Shown here: positions 1 through 8,479 of the stretch, in pieces
Layout: every line of letters starts with the position of its first letter
Numbering within the stretch: position 1 is the stretch's first letter
Assembly (NCBI GenBank): GCA_035691485.1
Contig: DASSIZ010000083.1
Span: 1-37,099 of the forward strand
Direction: 5' to 3'
DNA: 37,099 bases
Source: Terriglobales bacterium
GTDB taxonomy: Bacteria > Acidobacteriota > Terriglobia > Terriglobales > Acidobacteriaceae
The notes under the pieces: model-generated
Told to the model about the DNA's origin: nothing
The model's input: the letters and a program-made list of their open reading frames with translations, nothing else
Databases searched by the model: none
Translations under genes and position numbers: made by a program

Positions 1-1
1 C

Positions 2-103
2 ACGTCCGATGGCAAACGCTTCCTGATCAATTCGCTTCCACCGAACGGAGGAGGCCCGCTGTCGGTGATCAGCAACTGGACCGCATCCGCGTCCGCGCAT
101 TGA
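2..103 (+). CDS. C-terminal end of a PD40/WD40-like beta-propeller protein (partial)
   Basis: The reading frame is open from base 2 and stops at TGA 101-103, giving 33 residues that begin TSDGKRFLIN and end SNWTASASAH. The pattern 'DGKRFLIN ... LSVISNWTA' is the usual ending of PD40/TolB-like propeller proteins, often fused to Ser/Thr kinases or wHTH domains, that are abundant in Acidobacteria. The upstream part lies outside the window, so the full domain structure cannot be known. The gene converges on the minus-strand DUF6328-like gene with 3 bp between stop codons and no terminator visible between them. Confidence 0.6.
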   Translation, partial: TSDGKRFLINSLPPNGGGPLSVISNWTASASAH

Positions 104-106
104 GCG

Positions 107-508
107 CTACCGGCGCTTCACCCAGCTCAACAGGAACCACAGCGCGTACACCGCCGCCAGCAGTCCTCCGGCCATCGCCACCGCCACCGTTCGCGAGCCC
201 ACCACTTTGGCCAGCACGACGTACAAATCTCCCGCCATTCCCGGCGCCAGAAATACCAGCGCCGCAAGCAGCAGGCGAGAGGCGGTGGTGTGAACCCGCT
301 CGGTGTCCTGGCCGGCCTCGGCCAGGCGGTGATACGCCGCGGGCGCAATCAGCAGGACGATGGCGAGCGTGGTCGAGACCAGCGCGCCGAAGTGGATCAG
401 TCGCGACGACCGGGGCAGTTTCTCGAAACTTTCCGTGAACACGATCGCAAACTGAAAGCCGAGGAAGGCCTGCGCTCCCGGCAGCGCCATCCGGCACTCG
501 ATGAGCAC
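107..508 (-). CDS. DUF6328-like membrane protein, second half of a split two-domain gene
   Basis: A 133-residue hydrophobic protein with about four membrane segments. It carries the family hallmark APAAYHRLAEAGQDTERVH and an N-terminal GAQAFLGFQF segment, both matched in the adjacent gene at 542-1021 (TPAAYHRIAEHGCQTERVH; GGQVLLGFTY). Function unknown. The only usable start is GTG at 508. The preceding codons, back to the TAA that ends the neighbour at 542-544, are in the same frame and encode ESDLEQRIKKVL, which aligns with the neighbour's own N-terminus (SDRLENVLNEA). So the conserved N-terminus lies partly before the start codon. Either this is the second domain of one gene cut by an in-frame stop, or it restarts after the GGAGAG that follows the TAA. 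It has no other plausible ATG. Confidence 0.6.
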   Translation of the reverse strand: MLIECRMALPGAQAFLGFQFAIVFTESFEKLPRSSRLIHFGALVSTTLAIVLLIAPAAYHRLAEAGQDTERVHTTASRLLLAALVFLAPGMAGDLYVVLAKVVGSRTVAVAMAGGLLAAVYALWFLLSWVKRR

Positions 509-541
509 CTTCTTGATGCGCTGCTCGAGATCGGACTCTCC

Positions 542-1021
542 TTACTTCTCGTTTTCACCATCACTCAATTTCGGGCGCACCTGGCGCTGCCGTTCCGAAC
601 GGGGCCGCAGCAGGCCGGCGCCGTACCAGCTGCCCGCCGAGAGCAGGAATACCAGCAGCGCAATAATGGCGGCGTGGGGGAGGCGCAAGGCGATGGCGAC
701 CGGATAGAAGCTGAGCCCCAGGCCCACGCAGAAGGGAAGCAGTCCCCAGTCGAGCACAGCAGTAGTGAAGGCGTGCACGCGCTCGGTCTGGCATCCGTGC
801 TCGGCGATGCGATGGTAGGCCGCCGGCGTGATCAGCCATCCCAGGCCCGCCGTCATGATGCCGAGCGCGGTGACTTCGACCAGATGCACGCTACGCGCCA
901 TGCTGTCGAACGCCGGCTCAAAGCAGATCCGGTAGGTGAAGCCCAGCAAGACCTGCCCGCCGAGCAGGAGCATGCGCGCTTCATTCAGCACGTTTTCCAG
1001 TCGATCGCTCAGCTCGGCCAT
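542..1021 (-). CDS. DUF6328-like membrane protein, first half
   Basis: 159 residues: a short amphipathic N-terminus (SDRLENVLNEARMLLLGGQ), then about four membrane spans, with the family motif TPAAYHRIAEHGCQTERVH between spans 2 and 3 (residues about 66-84), and a charged tail ending GENEK. No biochemical function is known for this family. It is paralogous along its whole length to the product at 107-508, directly downstream and in the same frame. Start ATG at 1021 was chosen because the N-terminus matches the expected pre-membrane helix. No obvious promoter is seen; clpX upstream ends in a strong terminator, so the pair is probably transcribed separately. Confidence 0.7.
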   Translation of the reverse strand: MAELSDRLENVLNEARMLLLGGQVLLGFTYRICFEPAFDSMARSVHLVEVTALGIMTAGLGWLITPAAYHRIAEHGCQTERVHAFTTAVLDWGLLPFCVGLGLSFYPVAIALRLPHAAIIALLVFLLSAGSWYGAGLLRPRSERQRQVRPKLSDGENEK

Positions 1022-1080
1022 GCCGGGATTCGCGGCGCTCCTGCGTCTGGGAACGCAGGAATGAAACCGCGGGTTGGCTG

Positions 1081-1112
1081 AAAAAGGAAAAGGCGGGCGC
1101 GCGGCCCGCCTT
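1081..1112 (-). terminator. Rho-independent terminator of the tig-clpP-clpX operon
   Basis: GGCGGGC (1092-1098) and GCCCGCC (1104-1110) form a perfect 7-bp GC stem with a GCGCG loop, extended by AA/TT. Read on the minus strand it is followed by TTTTCCTTTTT. It lies about 30 bases after the clpX stop and has the orientation expected for that operon. Confidence 0.85.
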
Positions 1113-1138
1113 CCAGATGTTCCGATTGAGGCGAACAG

Positions 1139-2407
1139 TTATCCCGCTTTTTCCATCAGCGCGATTGCCAGGTCGCGCTTTTCCACCATCTCGCGCGTGA
1201 CCTCGAAATCCTTGATCCGCTTCTGGCTGGGCAGGTGATACATCAGGTCGAGCATCAGCTCTTCCAGGATCATGCGTAGCCCGCGCGCGCCCACCTTGCG
1301 GTTCAGGGCTTCGCGCGCAATAGCATGCAGCGCCTCGTCGGTGAACTTCAGTCGCACATTTTCAAATTCGAACAGCCGCTGGTATTGCTTGCTGATGGCG
1401 TTGCGCGGCTTGGTAAGGATTTCCACCAGCGCGGACTCGTCAAGATCGTCGAGGATGCCGACCACCGGCATGCGTCCCACGAACTCAGGGATCAGCCCGA
1501 AGCGGATCAGGTCCTGCGGTTGCGCCTGCTGCAAGAGCGCCGTATCGCGACGCGCTGCCGGGGCCGCTTCCGCCTGCTGCGGGTCGCTCTTGAAACCCAG
1601 GCTCTTCTTGCCGACGCGGCGCGATACCACTTTTTCCAAACCCACGAATGCCCCGCCGCAAATGAACAGGATGTTGGTGGTGTCCACGGGCGTGAACTCC
1701 TGGTGCGGATGCTTGCGCCCGCCCTGCGGCGGCACGTTGGCGATGGTGCCTTCCAGGATTTTCAGCAGCGCCTGTTGCACGCCCTCGCCGCTGACGTCAC
1801 GCGTGATCGAGGGGTTTTCGTCCTTGCGGCCGATCTTGTCCACTTCGTCGATGTAGATAATGCCGGTCTGGGCGCGGCCCACATCGCCGTCGGCTGCCTG
1901 CAGCAGCTTCAGGATAATGTTCTCTACGTCCTCGCCGACATACCCAGCTTCGGTCAGGGTGGTAGCGTCCACGATGGCGAAAGGCACGTCGAGCATGCGC
2001 GCCAGGGTCTGCGCCAGCAGCGTTTTGCCGGTACCGGTCGGCCCGATCAGAAGGATGTTGGATTTCGCCAGTTCCACTTCGCTGTTGCGCTGGCGATTCA
2101 TGTGGATGCGCTTGTAGTGGTTGTAGACCGCGACCGCGAGCTTCTTTTTGGTTTGTTCCTGGCCGATGACGTACTGGTCGAGGAACGATTTCACCTCGGC
2201 GGGCTTGGGCAGGTGGTCAGGCGCCGCCGCCGCATGGGTCTCGCTGCGATCGTCTTCGAGGATGGAATTGCAGACCGCGACGCACTCGTCGCAGATGTAG
2301 GCCCGCGGGTAGTCGCTCGGCGAGGAAATCAGCTTGGCGACAGCATCCTGGGATTTATGGCAGAACGAGCAGCGTAGGGTGTCTTCTGTGCCTGACCTTG
2401 GTTTCAC
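1139..2407 (-). CDS. clpX: ATP-dependent Clp protease ATP-binding subunit ClpX
   Basis: 422 residues, full length. The AAA+ unfoldase recognises tagged substrates, unfolds them and feeds them to ClpP in the cytoplasm. The N-terminal C4 zinc-binding domain has Cys13, Cys16, Cys39 and Cys42. Walker A GPTGTGKT is at 122-129, pore loop GYVG at 155-158, and Walker B is [13 protein letters not shown]. The ClpP-docking loop reads LGF rather than the common IGF. Sensor-2 region GARGLR is present near the C-terminus. It is the third gene of tig>clpP>clpX, 176 bp after clpP, with a palindrome and a -10-like element in that gap that could give it a secondary promoter. Start ATG 2407 places the zinc finger at the expected distance. 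Confidence 0.97.
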   Translation of the reverse strand: MKPRSGTEDTLRCSFCHKSQDAVAKLISSPSDYPRAYICDECVAVCNSILEDDRSETHAAAAPDHLPKPAEVKSFLDQYVIGQEQTKKKLAVAVYNHYKRIHMNRQRNSEVELAKSNILLIGPTGTGKTLLAQTLARMLDVPFAIVDATTLTEAGYVGEDVENIILKLLQAADGDVGRAQTGIIYIDEVDKIGRKDENPSITRDVSGEGVQQALLKILEGTIANVPPQGGRKHPHQEFTPVDTTNILFICGGAFVGLEKVVSRRVGKKSLGFKSDPQQAEAAPAARRDTALLQQAQPQDLIRFGLIPEFVGRMPVVGILDDLDESALVEILTKPRNAISKQYQRLFEFENVRLKFTDEALHAIAREALNRKVGARGLRMILEELMLDLMYHLPSQKRIKDFEVTREMVEKRDLAIALMEKAG

Positions 2408-2448
2408 CTTGTGCTCCTGACCGCGTTGCCAGCCGGGATTTCACTGCG

Positions 2449-2474
2449 AGTATAAGCCAGTTTCCCTTGGGAAA
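2449..2474 (-). promoter_or_regulatory. Possible clpX internal promoter with 14-bp palindrome
   Basis: On the minus strand TATACT (2454-2449) resembles a -10 box. The perfect palindrome TTTCCC-TT-GGGAAA (2461-2474) lies immediately upstream, where a -35 spacer would be. No good TTGACA-like -35 is found (TTGGAA would need a 20-bp spacer). This could be an operator for stress control of clpX, but the evidence is weak. Confidence 0.3.
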
Positions 2475-2542
2475 TTCCAAAAGCCGGCAACAACAACGGT
2501 CAAACTGCTTACTATTCTGCTCCCCATGGCGCCACAAGGCAG

Positions 2543-2558
2543 TGTGACCGTAGTCACC
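2543..2558. promoter_or_regulatory. CRP-like palindrome between clpP and clpX
   Basis: TGTGA-CCGTAG-TCACC fits the CRP/FNR-family pattern TGTGA-N6-TCACA at 9 of 10 half-site positions. It sits 26 bp downstream of the clpP stop and about 108 bp from the possible clpX start point. The same bases can form a 5-bp hairpin (GTGAC/GTCAC), so an RNA role is an alternative. Confidence 0.3.
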
Positions 2559-2583
2559 CAGGGGTGTGTCGGCGGTTACCGCC

Positions 2584-3171
2584 TCAGCGCGGCCGGTAAA
2601 TGATGTCGTCGATGAGGCCGTATTCCTTGCCCTGCTCGGCATTCATGATGAAGTCGCGCTCCACGTCTTTTTCCACCTTTTCCAGCTTCTGGCCGGTGTG
2701 CTTGGCCATGATCTGGTTCAGGAGTTCGCGCATGCGCAGGATCTCCCGGGCGTGGATGTCGATGTCGGTGGCCTGCCCGCTCAGCCCGCCCATGATGTGC
2801 GGCTGGTGGATCAGGATCCGCGAGTTGGGCAGGGCAAACCGCTTCTTCGGCGCTCCCGCCGCCAGCAGCACCGCCGCCATCGATGCCGCCTGCCCGATAC
2901 AGATCGTCATCACGTCGGGCTTGATGTACTGCATGGTGTCGTAGATCGCCATGCCCGAGGTGATCGAACCGCCCGGCGAGTTGATGTACAGCTGGATATC
3001 CTTCTCCGGGTCTTCCGCCGCCAGGAACAGCAGTTGCGCGATCACCAGGTTGGCGATGTTGTCGTCAATCGGGGTGCCGATGAAGATGATGTTGTCGCGC
3101 AACAGCCGACTGTAAATGTCGTACGCGCGCTCGCCGCGGCCGGTTTGCTCGATCACCATGGGAACTAGCAT
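2584..3171 (-). CDS. clpP: ATP-dependent Clp protease proteolytic subunit ClpP
   Basis: 195 residues, usual length. Serine protease that forms the two-ring degradation chamber served by ClpX. The catalytic triad is visible: Ser97 in GQAASMAA, His122 in LIHQPH, and Asp173 in ERDFIMNA. The oligomerisation segment [14 protein letters not shown] is intact. The propeptide is very short ([20 protein letters not shown]). Second gene of tig>clpP>clpX; the tig-clpP gap is 129 bp. Start ATG 3171 was chosen because it gives the standard short leader; a second Met at residue 5 is also possible. Confidence 0.97.
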   Translation of the reverse strand: MLVPMVIEQTGRGERAYDIYSRLLRDNIIFIGTPIDDNIANLVIAQLLFLAAEDPEKDIQLYINSPGGSITSGMAIYDTMQYIKPDVMTICIGQAASMAAVLLAAGAPKKRFALPNSRILIHQPHIMGGLSGQATDIDIHAREILRMRELLNQIMAKHTGQKLEKVEKDVERDFIMNAEQGKEYGLIDDIIYRPR

Positions 3172-3300
3172 GAAATATGGCTCCTTCCATCCGGGCCCGG
3201 TGCGCCGGGGCGCGCCGCAGCCGGTGTCAAACCTGGTCCCCGCCTACACTGCGGCCCGAAAAGACCGTGAACTTCTCGGGGAGGACCAAAAACGGTCAGC

Positions 3301-4623
3301 CTAGGCCGACCGGCGGTAAAGAAAGTCGAGAGCTTTGTCGTTGCGCAGTCGATTTCGGATTCTATCCAGCGCCCCTTCACGCGTCAAACGCGCCCGCACC
3401 GCCTCTGCTGACGTTTTGCTCTGCGCCGCCAGGGCCTGCACTTCGTGGTCAATTTCCTCGTCGCTGACGTCGATCTTCTCCGCCTCGGCAATCTTGTCCA
3501 GCAGCAGGGAAGCCTTCACCTCGCGCACCGCCGCCTCTTTTTGACCGGCGCGAAGACGATGGAAGTCCATCTTCTTCATGTCTTCGGAGCGCATGCCCTG
3601 CGCGGCCAGCGCCCGCAACCCCCGTTCCAGCCGGATATCGATCTGGCGCTCCACCAGCGCCTCCGGCACCTCGAACTCGTGCCGCTTGACCAGCTCTTCC
3701 AGGATTTTTTCTTTGCCTTCACGCTCGGCAGTGTGCAGTTTCTCATGCTCCAAGCCTTCGCGGATCTTCTGCTTCAGCTCGTCGACGCTGTTGATCTCGC
3801 CGCCCAGTTCTTTGGCAAATTCGTCGCTCAACGCGGGCAAGTGTTTCTGCTTGATCGCCTTCACGGAAATTGTGTACTCGAAGATCTTGCCCGCCAGCCG
3901 CTGGTCGGAAAAATCCGCCGGGTAGGAGACTTCAAAGGTGCGTTGCTCGCCCGGCTTCATGCCCCGCAGGTTATCGGAGAACTCGCGCACGGTGTTGGTG
4001 CCGCCGACCTCCACCATCACGTCGTCCACTTTCACCGGCTTGTCCGCTGCTGTAGCGGCGGAATTGATTCCGCCGGCCACTTCATCCGAGGTGCCGGCTG
4101 AGGCCTTCGGTATTCCCTCCAGCGAGACCTGGGCATAGTCGCCGCTCTCGATAGCGCGGCCTTCAATCGGGGTGTAGGTCGCCTGCTGCTCGCGGATCCG
4201 GTTGAGCGACTCCTCGATCTCCTGCTCGGTCACCGCCGTGTCCGGCTTGTCGACGCGCAGTTCGTGGTAACCCGAAACCTCGATTTCAGGGAGCACTTCG
4301 AAGGCGGCCTTGAAGCGCATCGGCTCGCCGCTTTCCAGGTGCAGATCGGTCACGCGAGGTTGCGACACCGGCACCAGCTTCTGTTTCTCGGCTTCCTGGT
4401 GGAAGTAGCGGGGAACCAGCGACTCCACGACTTCGCTCTTGATTTCCTCGGCGAAGCGCTGCCGGATGACGGTGGAGGGCACCTTGCCGGCGCGGAAGCC
4501 GGGCAGCCGCGCTACCTTCTGCATCTTCTGAATTACGTTTTCGGTTTCGCGGGAGACGACCTCGGCAGGGATCTCCACCTGGATTTCGCGGCGGGTAGCG
4601 GAATTGGTTTCGGTTGGGCTCAT
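3301..4623 (-). CDS. tig: Trigger factor, ribosome-associated chaperone and peptidyl-prolyl isomerase
   Basis: 440 residues from ATG 4623 (an in-frame TTG lies six codons upstream but would add a non-conserved MRPQVI). It binds nascent chains at the ribosome exit tunnel. The ribosome-docking signature GFRAGKVP is at 42-49. An FKBP-like PPIase domain follows at about 150-265, beginning near ESGDYAQVSLEG, with an Ala/Gly-rich insert (ASAGTSDEVAGGINSAATAA) that makes this domain longer than in E. coli. The C-terminal helical cradle runs from about 265 to 430. First gene of the tig-clpP-clpX operon, with a promoter at 4713-4741 and an ~83-nt leader. Confidence 0.96.
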   Translation of the reverse strand: MSPTETNSATRREIQVEIPAEVVSRETENVIQKMQKVARLPGFRAGKVPSTVIRQRFAEEIKSEVVESLVPRYFHQEAEKQKLVPVSQPRVTDLHLESGEPMRFKAAFEVLPEIEVSGYHELRVDKPDTAVTEQEIEESLNRIREQQATYTPIEGRAIESGDYAQVSLEGIPKASAGTSDEVAGGINSAATAADKPVKVDDVMVEVGGTNTVREFSDNLRGMKPGEQRTFEVSYPADFSDQRLAGKIFEYTISVKAIKQKHLPALSDEFAKELGGEINSVDELKQKIREGLEHEKLHTAEREGKEKILEELVKRHEFEVPEALVERQIDIRLERGLRALAAQGMRSEDMKKMDFHRLRAGQKEAAVREVKASLLLDKIAEAEKIDVSDEEIDHEVQALAAQSKTSAEAVRARLTREGALDRIRNRLRNDKALDFLYRRSA

Positions 4624-4712
4624 GATCACTTGGGGGCGCAAGACACAAGGCCGATCGCTTCACCTGGCGACCGTGCTTCAGAACTGCGCCGGCGTGTGGC
4701 GACAACCTATTG

Positions 4713-4741
4713 AATATAAGGCGCGGAAAGCGGGCGGTCAA
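4713..4741 (-). promoter_or_regulatory. Sigma70-type promoter of tig-clpP-clpX
   Basis: On the minus strand TTGACC (4741-4736) is separated by exactly 17 bp from TATATT (4718-4713). The predicted start is near 4706, about 83 nt before the tig ATG. The boxes and spacing are among the best in the window. Confidence 0.65.
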
Positions 4742-4808
4742 ACGGGGGTCATGCCCCGGTCAAGGACTCAAGTACGGGACAATCCGGAATTGCCCGCATA
4801 GCGGTAAG

Positions 4809-4828
4809 GGCACGGCTTCAGCCGTGCC
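4809..4828. repeat. REP-like perfect hairpin
   Basis: GGCACGGC-TTCA-GCCGTGCC forms a perfect 8-bp stem with a 4-nt loop. It lies 32 bp past the stop of the ABC-DtxR gene and upstream of the tig promoter. There is no U-run on either side, so it is more likely a dispersed intergenic palindrome than a terminator. The 'ACGGCTTCAGCCGT' core is of a type I recall as common in acidobacterial intergenic DNA (from memory, not searched). Confidence 0.5.
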
Positions 4829-4860
4829 GAACCATGCACCTGCGAATTCAAAGCAGCGCC

Positions 4861-6102
4861 TTATTTTGGGCGCCCGTGGGCAAACAGGCGCTTCATGTTT
4901 TCCGATGGAGGACGGGTGCAGCACTCGCCGGGAGGAATCGGCGCGCCGTGCGGGCAAGTCTTCGGGTGGCCCAGGAAAGCGCAGATTTTTTCCGTCGCCT
5001 CGGGCGAGAGGATGTGCTCGAACTTGCACGCCTGCTCCTCGATCTCCTCTTCGTTGACCATGCCCAGGCTGGTCGTAAACAGCTGCTCGGCCAGTCGGTG
5101 GCGGCGGATGACATCGGCCGCGCGCTTGCGTCCGCGCTCGGTGAATTCGATCATCAGGCTGCCGTCAGCGGGAATTTCCCCGCTGTAGACCATGGCGTCG
5201 TGGCAGGGATTGACCACGTGCTTATGGCCGTGCGGCTCCGGGGGATGCGGCGCCGAGGTCACCAGGTCCAGCTCGACCATGCGTTCCAGGGCGAGCGACG
5301 GCGGCAGCGCGCCCGGTCCGTGCACTTCCATGCGCCCCAGTTCAGCCATCTCGCCGTGCTCCTGGAGCACCCAGATTTCCTCGAGGATTTCGTCAATCTG
5401 CTCTTCATCGCGCAGGACAAAGGTTTCGATCGTGGAAATTTTTCCGTGATGCAGCTCGATGCGGCGGTCCGCCATGCGCGCCACCACCGGATCGTGCGTC
5501 ACCATGACGATGGTGCGTCCCTGCTGGTGCAGTTCGCGTAGCAGGCGCATGACGATTTCCTCGTTCTGCGCGTCCAGGTTGCCGGTGGGCTCGTCGGCGA
5601 GAACGATCTTGGGATCGTTGATCAGCGCGCGCGCAATGCAGACGCGCTGCTGCTCGCCGCCGGAAAGATGCGCCGGAAGATGATGCGCGCGGTCGCGCAA
5701 CCCGACGCGCTCCAGCGCGTTGAGCGCTTCCGGCTCGTCGGTCATGCTGTGGAAGTATTGCGCCAACAGCACGTTTTCCAGCGCGGTGAGATACGGGATC
5801 AGGTGAAACTGCTGGAAGACGAAACCGATCTTCTCCGCGCGCACGCGGTTGAGCTGCGAGCTGGAAAGCGCGGCAACATTCTCGCCGTCGAGCCAGATTT
5901 CGCCGGAGGAAGGACGATCCAGGCAGCCGATGAGGTTGACCAGCGTGGATTTCCCGGAGCCCGAGGGTCCCATCATGGCCAGCCACTCGCCGGGCGCGAC
6001 GGTGAGCGTCACGTTGTCCAGCGCCTTGATGACGCCGCCATTGGCGTCGGCCTTGGCCGGATACTCGCGGGATACATTGACCAGGCGGATCATCTCACTC
6101 AC
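4861..6102 (-). CDS. ABC transporter ATPase fused to a DtxR/IdeR-like metal-sensing module
   Basis: 413 residues in one uninterrupted frame. Residues 1-230 are a MacB/LolD-type ATPase: Walker A GPSGSGKS (45-52), signature LSGGEQQR (146-153), Walker B LADEP (168-172), switch His203. Residues 231-290 resemble the DtxR winged helix (QIDEILEEIWVLQEHGEMAE ... ALERMVELDLV). Residues 281-318 are a His/Cys-rich insert in the wing (H286, H291, H293, H295, C300, H301). Residues 321-395 match the DtxR dimer/metal domain: H335 and E339 in RHRLAEQ, then C359, E362 and H363 in ACKFEH, the ligands used by Fe(II)-type DtxR/IdeR rather than Mn-type MntR. It overlaps the upstream permease by 8 bp and is last in the iron-uptake operon. 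Whether the module binds DNA or gates the ATPase is unknown. Confidence 0.85.
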   Translation of the reverse strand: MSEMIRLVNVSREYPAKADANGGVIKALDNVTLTVAPGEWLAMMGPSGSGKSTLVNLIGCLDRPSSGEIWLDGENVAALSSSQLNRVRAEKIGFVFQQFHLIPYLTALENVLLAQYFHSMTDEPEALNALERVGLRDRAHHLPAHLSGGEQQRVCIARALINDPKIVLADEPTGNLDAQNEEIVMRLLRELHQQGRTIVMVTHDPVVARMADRRIELHHGKISTIETFVLRDEEQIDEILEEIWVLQEHGEMAELGRMEVHGPGALPPSLALERMVELDLVTSAPHPPEPHGHKHVVNPCHDAMVYSGEIPADGSLMIEFTERGRKRAADVIRRHRLAEQLFTTSLGMVNEEEIEEQACKFEHILSPEATEKICAFLGHPKTCPHGAPIPPGECCTRPPSENMKRLFAHGRPK

Positions 6103-7213
6103 CCCTCAGTATGGTAGCAGGCTGCACCCGCCGCAACAGGCTGATGGGGAGCACGGCCGAGATCAAGGCCAGGGCCACGCTGCCGGCGAACACGGCAGGG
6201 AACACGGCGAAGCGCGGGACCACGGCGGCATGAAAATTCACCCGCCCGATCCATGCCGCCACGCCGATGCCGATGGCAAATCCTAGAACCGCTCCGGCAG
6301 CGCCGAGCGCGGCCGCCTCGGCGGCGAAGAAGCCGTTCACCACGCGCTCGGACGCACCCAAAGCTTTCATGATGGCAAAATCGCGGCGGCGGTCCAGTAC
6401 CCAGGCCGTGAGCGTCGCCAGCACGCAGAGCGCGGCCGTGAGGATGATCATGGCAACCGCAGCCAGCAGCGCGGCGCGCGTCTTGCCCAGGACGCGGGCT
6501 TCGCCTTCCACGATCTGCCGAACCGGCTTCACCTCCGCCGCCGGCAAGGCATTCGCAAGTTGGCCGATGACGGCGTTGATTTCCGCCGGCGTGCCGTTGA
6601 CACCGATCTCAATCGTCGAAGCCGGCACCCCGGTCCAGGCGGTGAACTCTTTCAGGTCAAGATAGATGCGGCTGTCCTCGGCCGCTCCGGTGCGCAGTAT
6701 TCCTGCAGGCATTAGTTGAAGCTTTCGCCCTTCAAAGTTGATATTAAATGGCTTGCGTCCTGGTGAAACAACAGAAGCTGCGCGCGTTCCCAACAGCGCC
6801 GAGTGGGCCGCGCTCGGCCAGGCAGTCACCGACCACCAGGAGTTCAACTTGCGCACCCGCTCCATGTCGGTTCCGGCGACCACGATCGGGGCGCCGGTGT
6901 CGGTGCGTGTAACCGCGAAGGCGAAGGGAACCGCCAGGCCGGAATTGCCGATCACGCTCTCCACGCGCGAGAGTGCGTCAACCGGAAGGGTCTGGCCTTC
7001 GCGCGCAACCACCACCACGTTGGCGCCATAGCTGCGGAATTCCTTGCGTAGCTTGGCCTGCACGTCGACGTAGAGGTTCATCATGGCGGTGGCGACGGAA
7101 GCAGCCACGACGACCGCAACCAGGGCAGAGATCACGCGGCCGGGCTTGACCATGGTCGCCCGCATCAGCATGCGGAAGAACATCGGGTTGCGGCTGCCGG
7201 TACGCTGCTTCAT
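6095..7213 (-). CDS. ABC transporter permease, FtsX/MacB type (second permease of the iron system)
   Basis: 372 residues. One N-terminal membrane helix (VISALVAVVVAASVATAMM, about 28-46), a roughly 200-residue extracytoplasmic MacB-PCD-like domain, then three C-terminal helices with the FtsX hallmark RRRDFAIMKALGASE between the first and second, ending in a charged tail (RRVQPATILRGE). It would form a heterodimeric permease with the product of 7210-8475, powered by the ATPase at 4861-6102. Its ATG overlaps the upstream gene's stop (ATGA, 4 bp), showing translational coupling. The order FTR1/DUF2318 - FtsX - FtsX - ATPase matches the Campylobacter Cj1658-Cj1663 (P19) type iron locus. Confidence 0.85.
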   Translation of the reverse strand: MKQRTGSRNPMFFRMLMRATMVKPGRVISALVAVVVAASVATAMMNLYVDVQAKLRKEFRSYGANVVVVAREGQTLPVDALSRVESVIGNSGLAVPFAFAVTRTDTGAPIVVAGTDMERVRKLNSWWSVTAWPSAAHSALLGTRAASVVSPGRKPFNINFEGRKLQLMPAGILRTGAAEDSRIYLDLKEFTAWTGVPASTIEIGVNGTPAEINAVIGQLANALPAAEVKPVRQIVEGEARVLGKTRAALLAAVAMIILTAALCVLATLTAWVLDRRRDFAIMKALGASERVVNGFFAAEAAALGAAGAVLGFAIGIGVAAWIGRVNFHAAVVPRFAVFPAVFAGSVALALISAVLPISLLRRVQPATILRGE

Positions 7214-8475
7214 GCGTCACCTCGCAGCACCATCACAGGGTCGAACTGCATGGCCTTGCGGATGGATGCGGCGCTGCCGGCGAAAGTCACCAAAATCGCC
7301 AGCGCGATCACGACCGGGAAGAGCACAGGCTGGACGGCAATGCTGGAATTGAAAACCCAGCGTCCGATCTGGCGCGCCATCAGGTTGCCGAAACCATATC
7401 CCGCGGCGCCGCCGATCACCGCCAGCAGCGCGGCTTCGGCGAAGAACAGAGTCGCCACCGCGGAGTTTCCCGCGCCCAGGGCCTTCATCAGTCCCACTTC
7501 GCCGCGACGCTCGAAGATGGCGGTCGCCATGGCCGCCGATACCGCCAGCGCCGACGCCAGCAGCGCCGCCAGCGTGACCAGCAGCATCAGGCCCTTGATT
7601 TTCTGCAGCACCGTACCTTCGTTCTGCGCCACCTGGCGGATCTGCTCGGCGTGGGAGTGCGGGATGGTCTCCTGCAACTGGTAGGCGATGGAGCTTACGT
7701 AGGGCGAGCAGTACCAGCGGTCGAAAACTTCCGGCGACATGGTCTTGGGATCGCGGCGGGCCAGCGCGTCTTCCGGCTTGGTCATGGCGCTGACCAGCAC
7801 GCGGCGAACCGCGCCGGGCCGGCCGAGAATCTGTTGCGCCAGCGCCAGCGGAGCGACCATCTGGCTGTCCTCGACGCCGTCGGAGGAAAGGATGCCGGCG
7901 ACATGCAACTTGCGTCCCGCCGCCTGGACCTCATCGCCGACCTTGCTTCCCAGTTGCTGTGCCAGGCGCTCGCCGAGCAAAACGTCGTCGGAACTGTCGC
8001 TCGGCCATGCTCCTCGGACCTTCCACCAGGGCTGGGTGATGCGCACCCCGGTGGTGAATGTGTCTTTGCCGTTGGTCAGCTGCTTGGAGAAGTAGGTTCC
8101 CAACAATTGCGCCGGTAGCACGGCGGGGCCGTTCTGGATGGTCACCGGCACCGTCAGCATGGGTGAAAAACCAACGATGTTGTGCCGCCAGAACATGTTG
8201 TTGATGCCGGGCAGAGCGCTTTCCTCGAGGTAGGCGCCCGAGCTGGCGGGCTTCAGATTGACACCGCCGATTTCGACGTCGAGGGTGTCTTCGTCGGAGG
8301 TGACGACTAGGTTGGCGCCATAGGTGCGCAACTCGCGGTTGATCTTGTCGCCGATGTCAGTGGCCACCGCAATCATTGCCGTCGCCACCGAGACGCCGAG
8401 CGTGATGGCGATCCCGGCGAGCAGCTTGCGCCGCCGCTGGCGAAGGAACGATTGATAGAGCAGGCGAAAGAACAT
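7210..8475 (-). CDS. ABC transporter permease, FtsX/MacB type (first permease of the iron system)
   Basis: 421 residues from ATG 8475. This start is preferred to the longer frame because it comes 4 bp after the FTR1 stop and begins MFFRLLYQSFLRQRRRK, like its partner (MFFRMLMRA). N-terminal helix at about 18-38, a large periplasmic domain of about 240 residues, then three helices containing FERRGEVGLMKALGAGN, and the tail MQFDPVMVLRGD. The periplasmic part is longer than in its partner, so the two are probably non-equivalent halves of one permease. Role inferred from synteny: moving iron, or energising its transfer, together with FTR1-DUF2318 at the inner membrane. Confidence 0.85.
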   Translation of the reverse strand: MFFRLLYQSFLRQRRRKLLAGIAITLGVSVATAMIAVATDIGDKINRELRTYGANLVVTSDEDTLDVEIGGVNLKPASSGAYLEESALPGINNMFWRHNIVGFSPMLTVPVTIQNGPAVLPAQLLGTYFSKQLTNGKDTFTTGVRITQPWWKVRGAWPSDSSDDVLLGERLAQQLGSKVGDEVQAAGRKLHVAGILSSDGVEDSQMVAPLALAQQILGRPGAVRRVLVSAMTKPEDALARRDPKTMSPEVFDRWYCSPYVSSIAYQLQETIPHSHAEQIRQVAQNEGTVLQKIKGLMLLVTLAALLASALAVSAAMATAIFERRGEVGLMKALGAGNSAVATLFFAEAALLAVIGGAAGYGFGNLMARQIGRWVFNSSIAVQPVLFPVVIALAILVTFAGSAASIRKAMQFDPVMVLRGDA

Positions 8476-8479
8476 GGCG

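Noticed and set aside
2584-4623. tig-clpP-clpX as an unusual arrangement
   Set aside because: This gene order is standard across many bacteria; only the palindromes between genes are of note.
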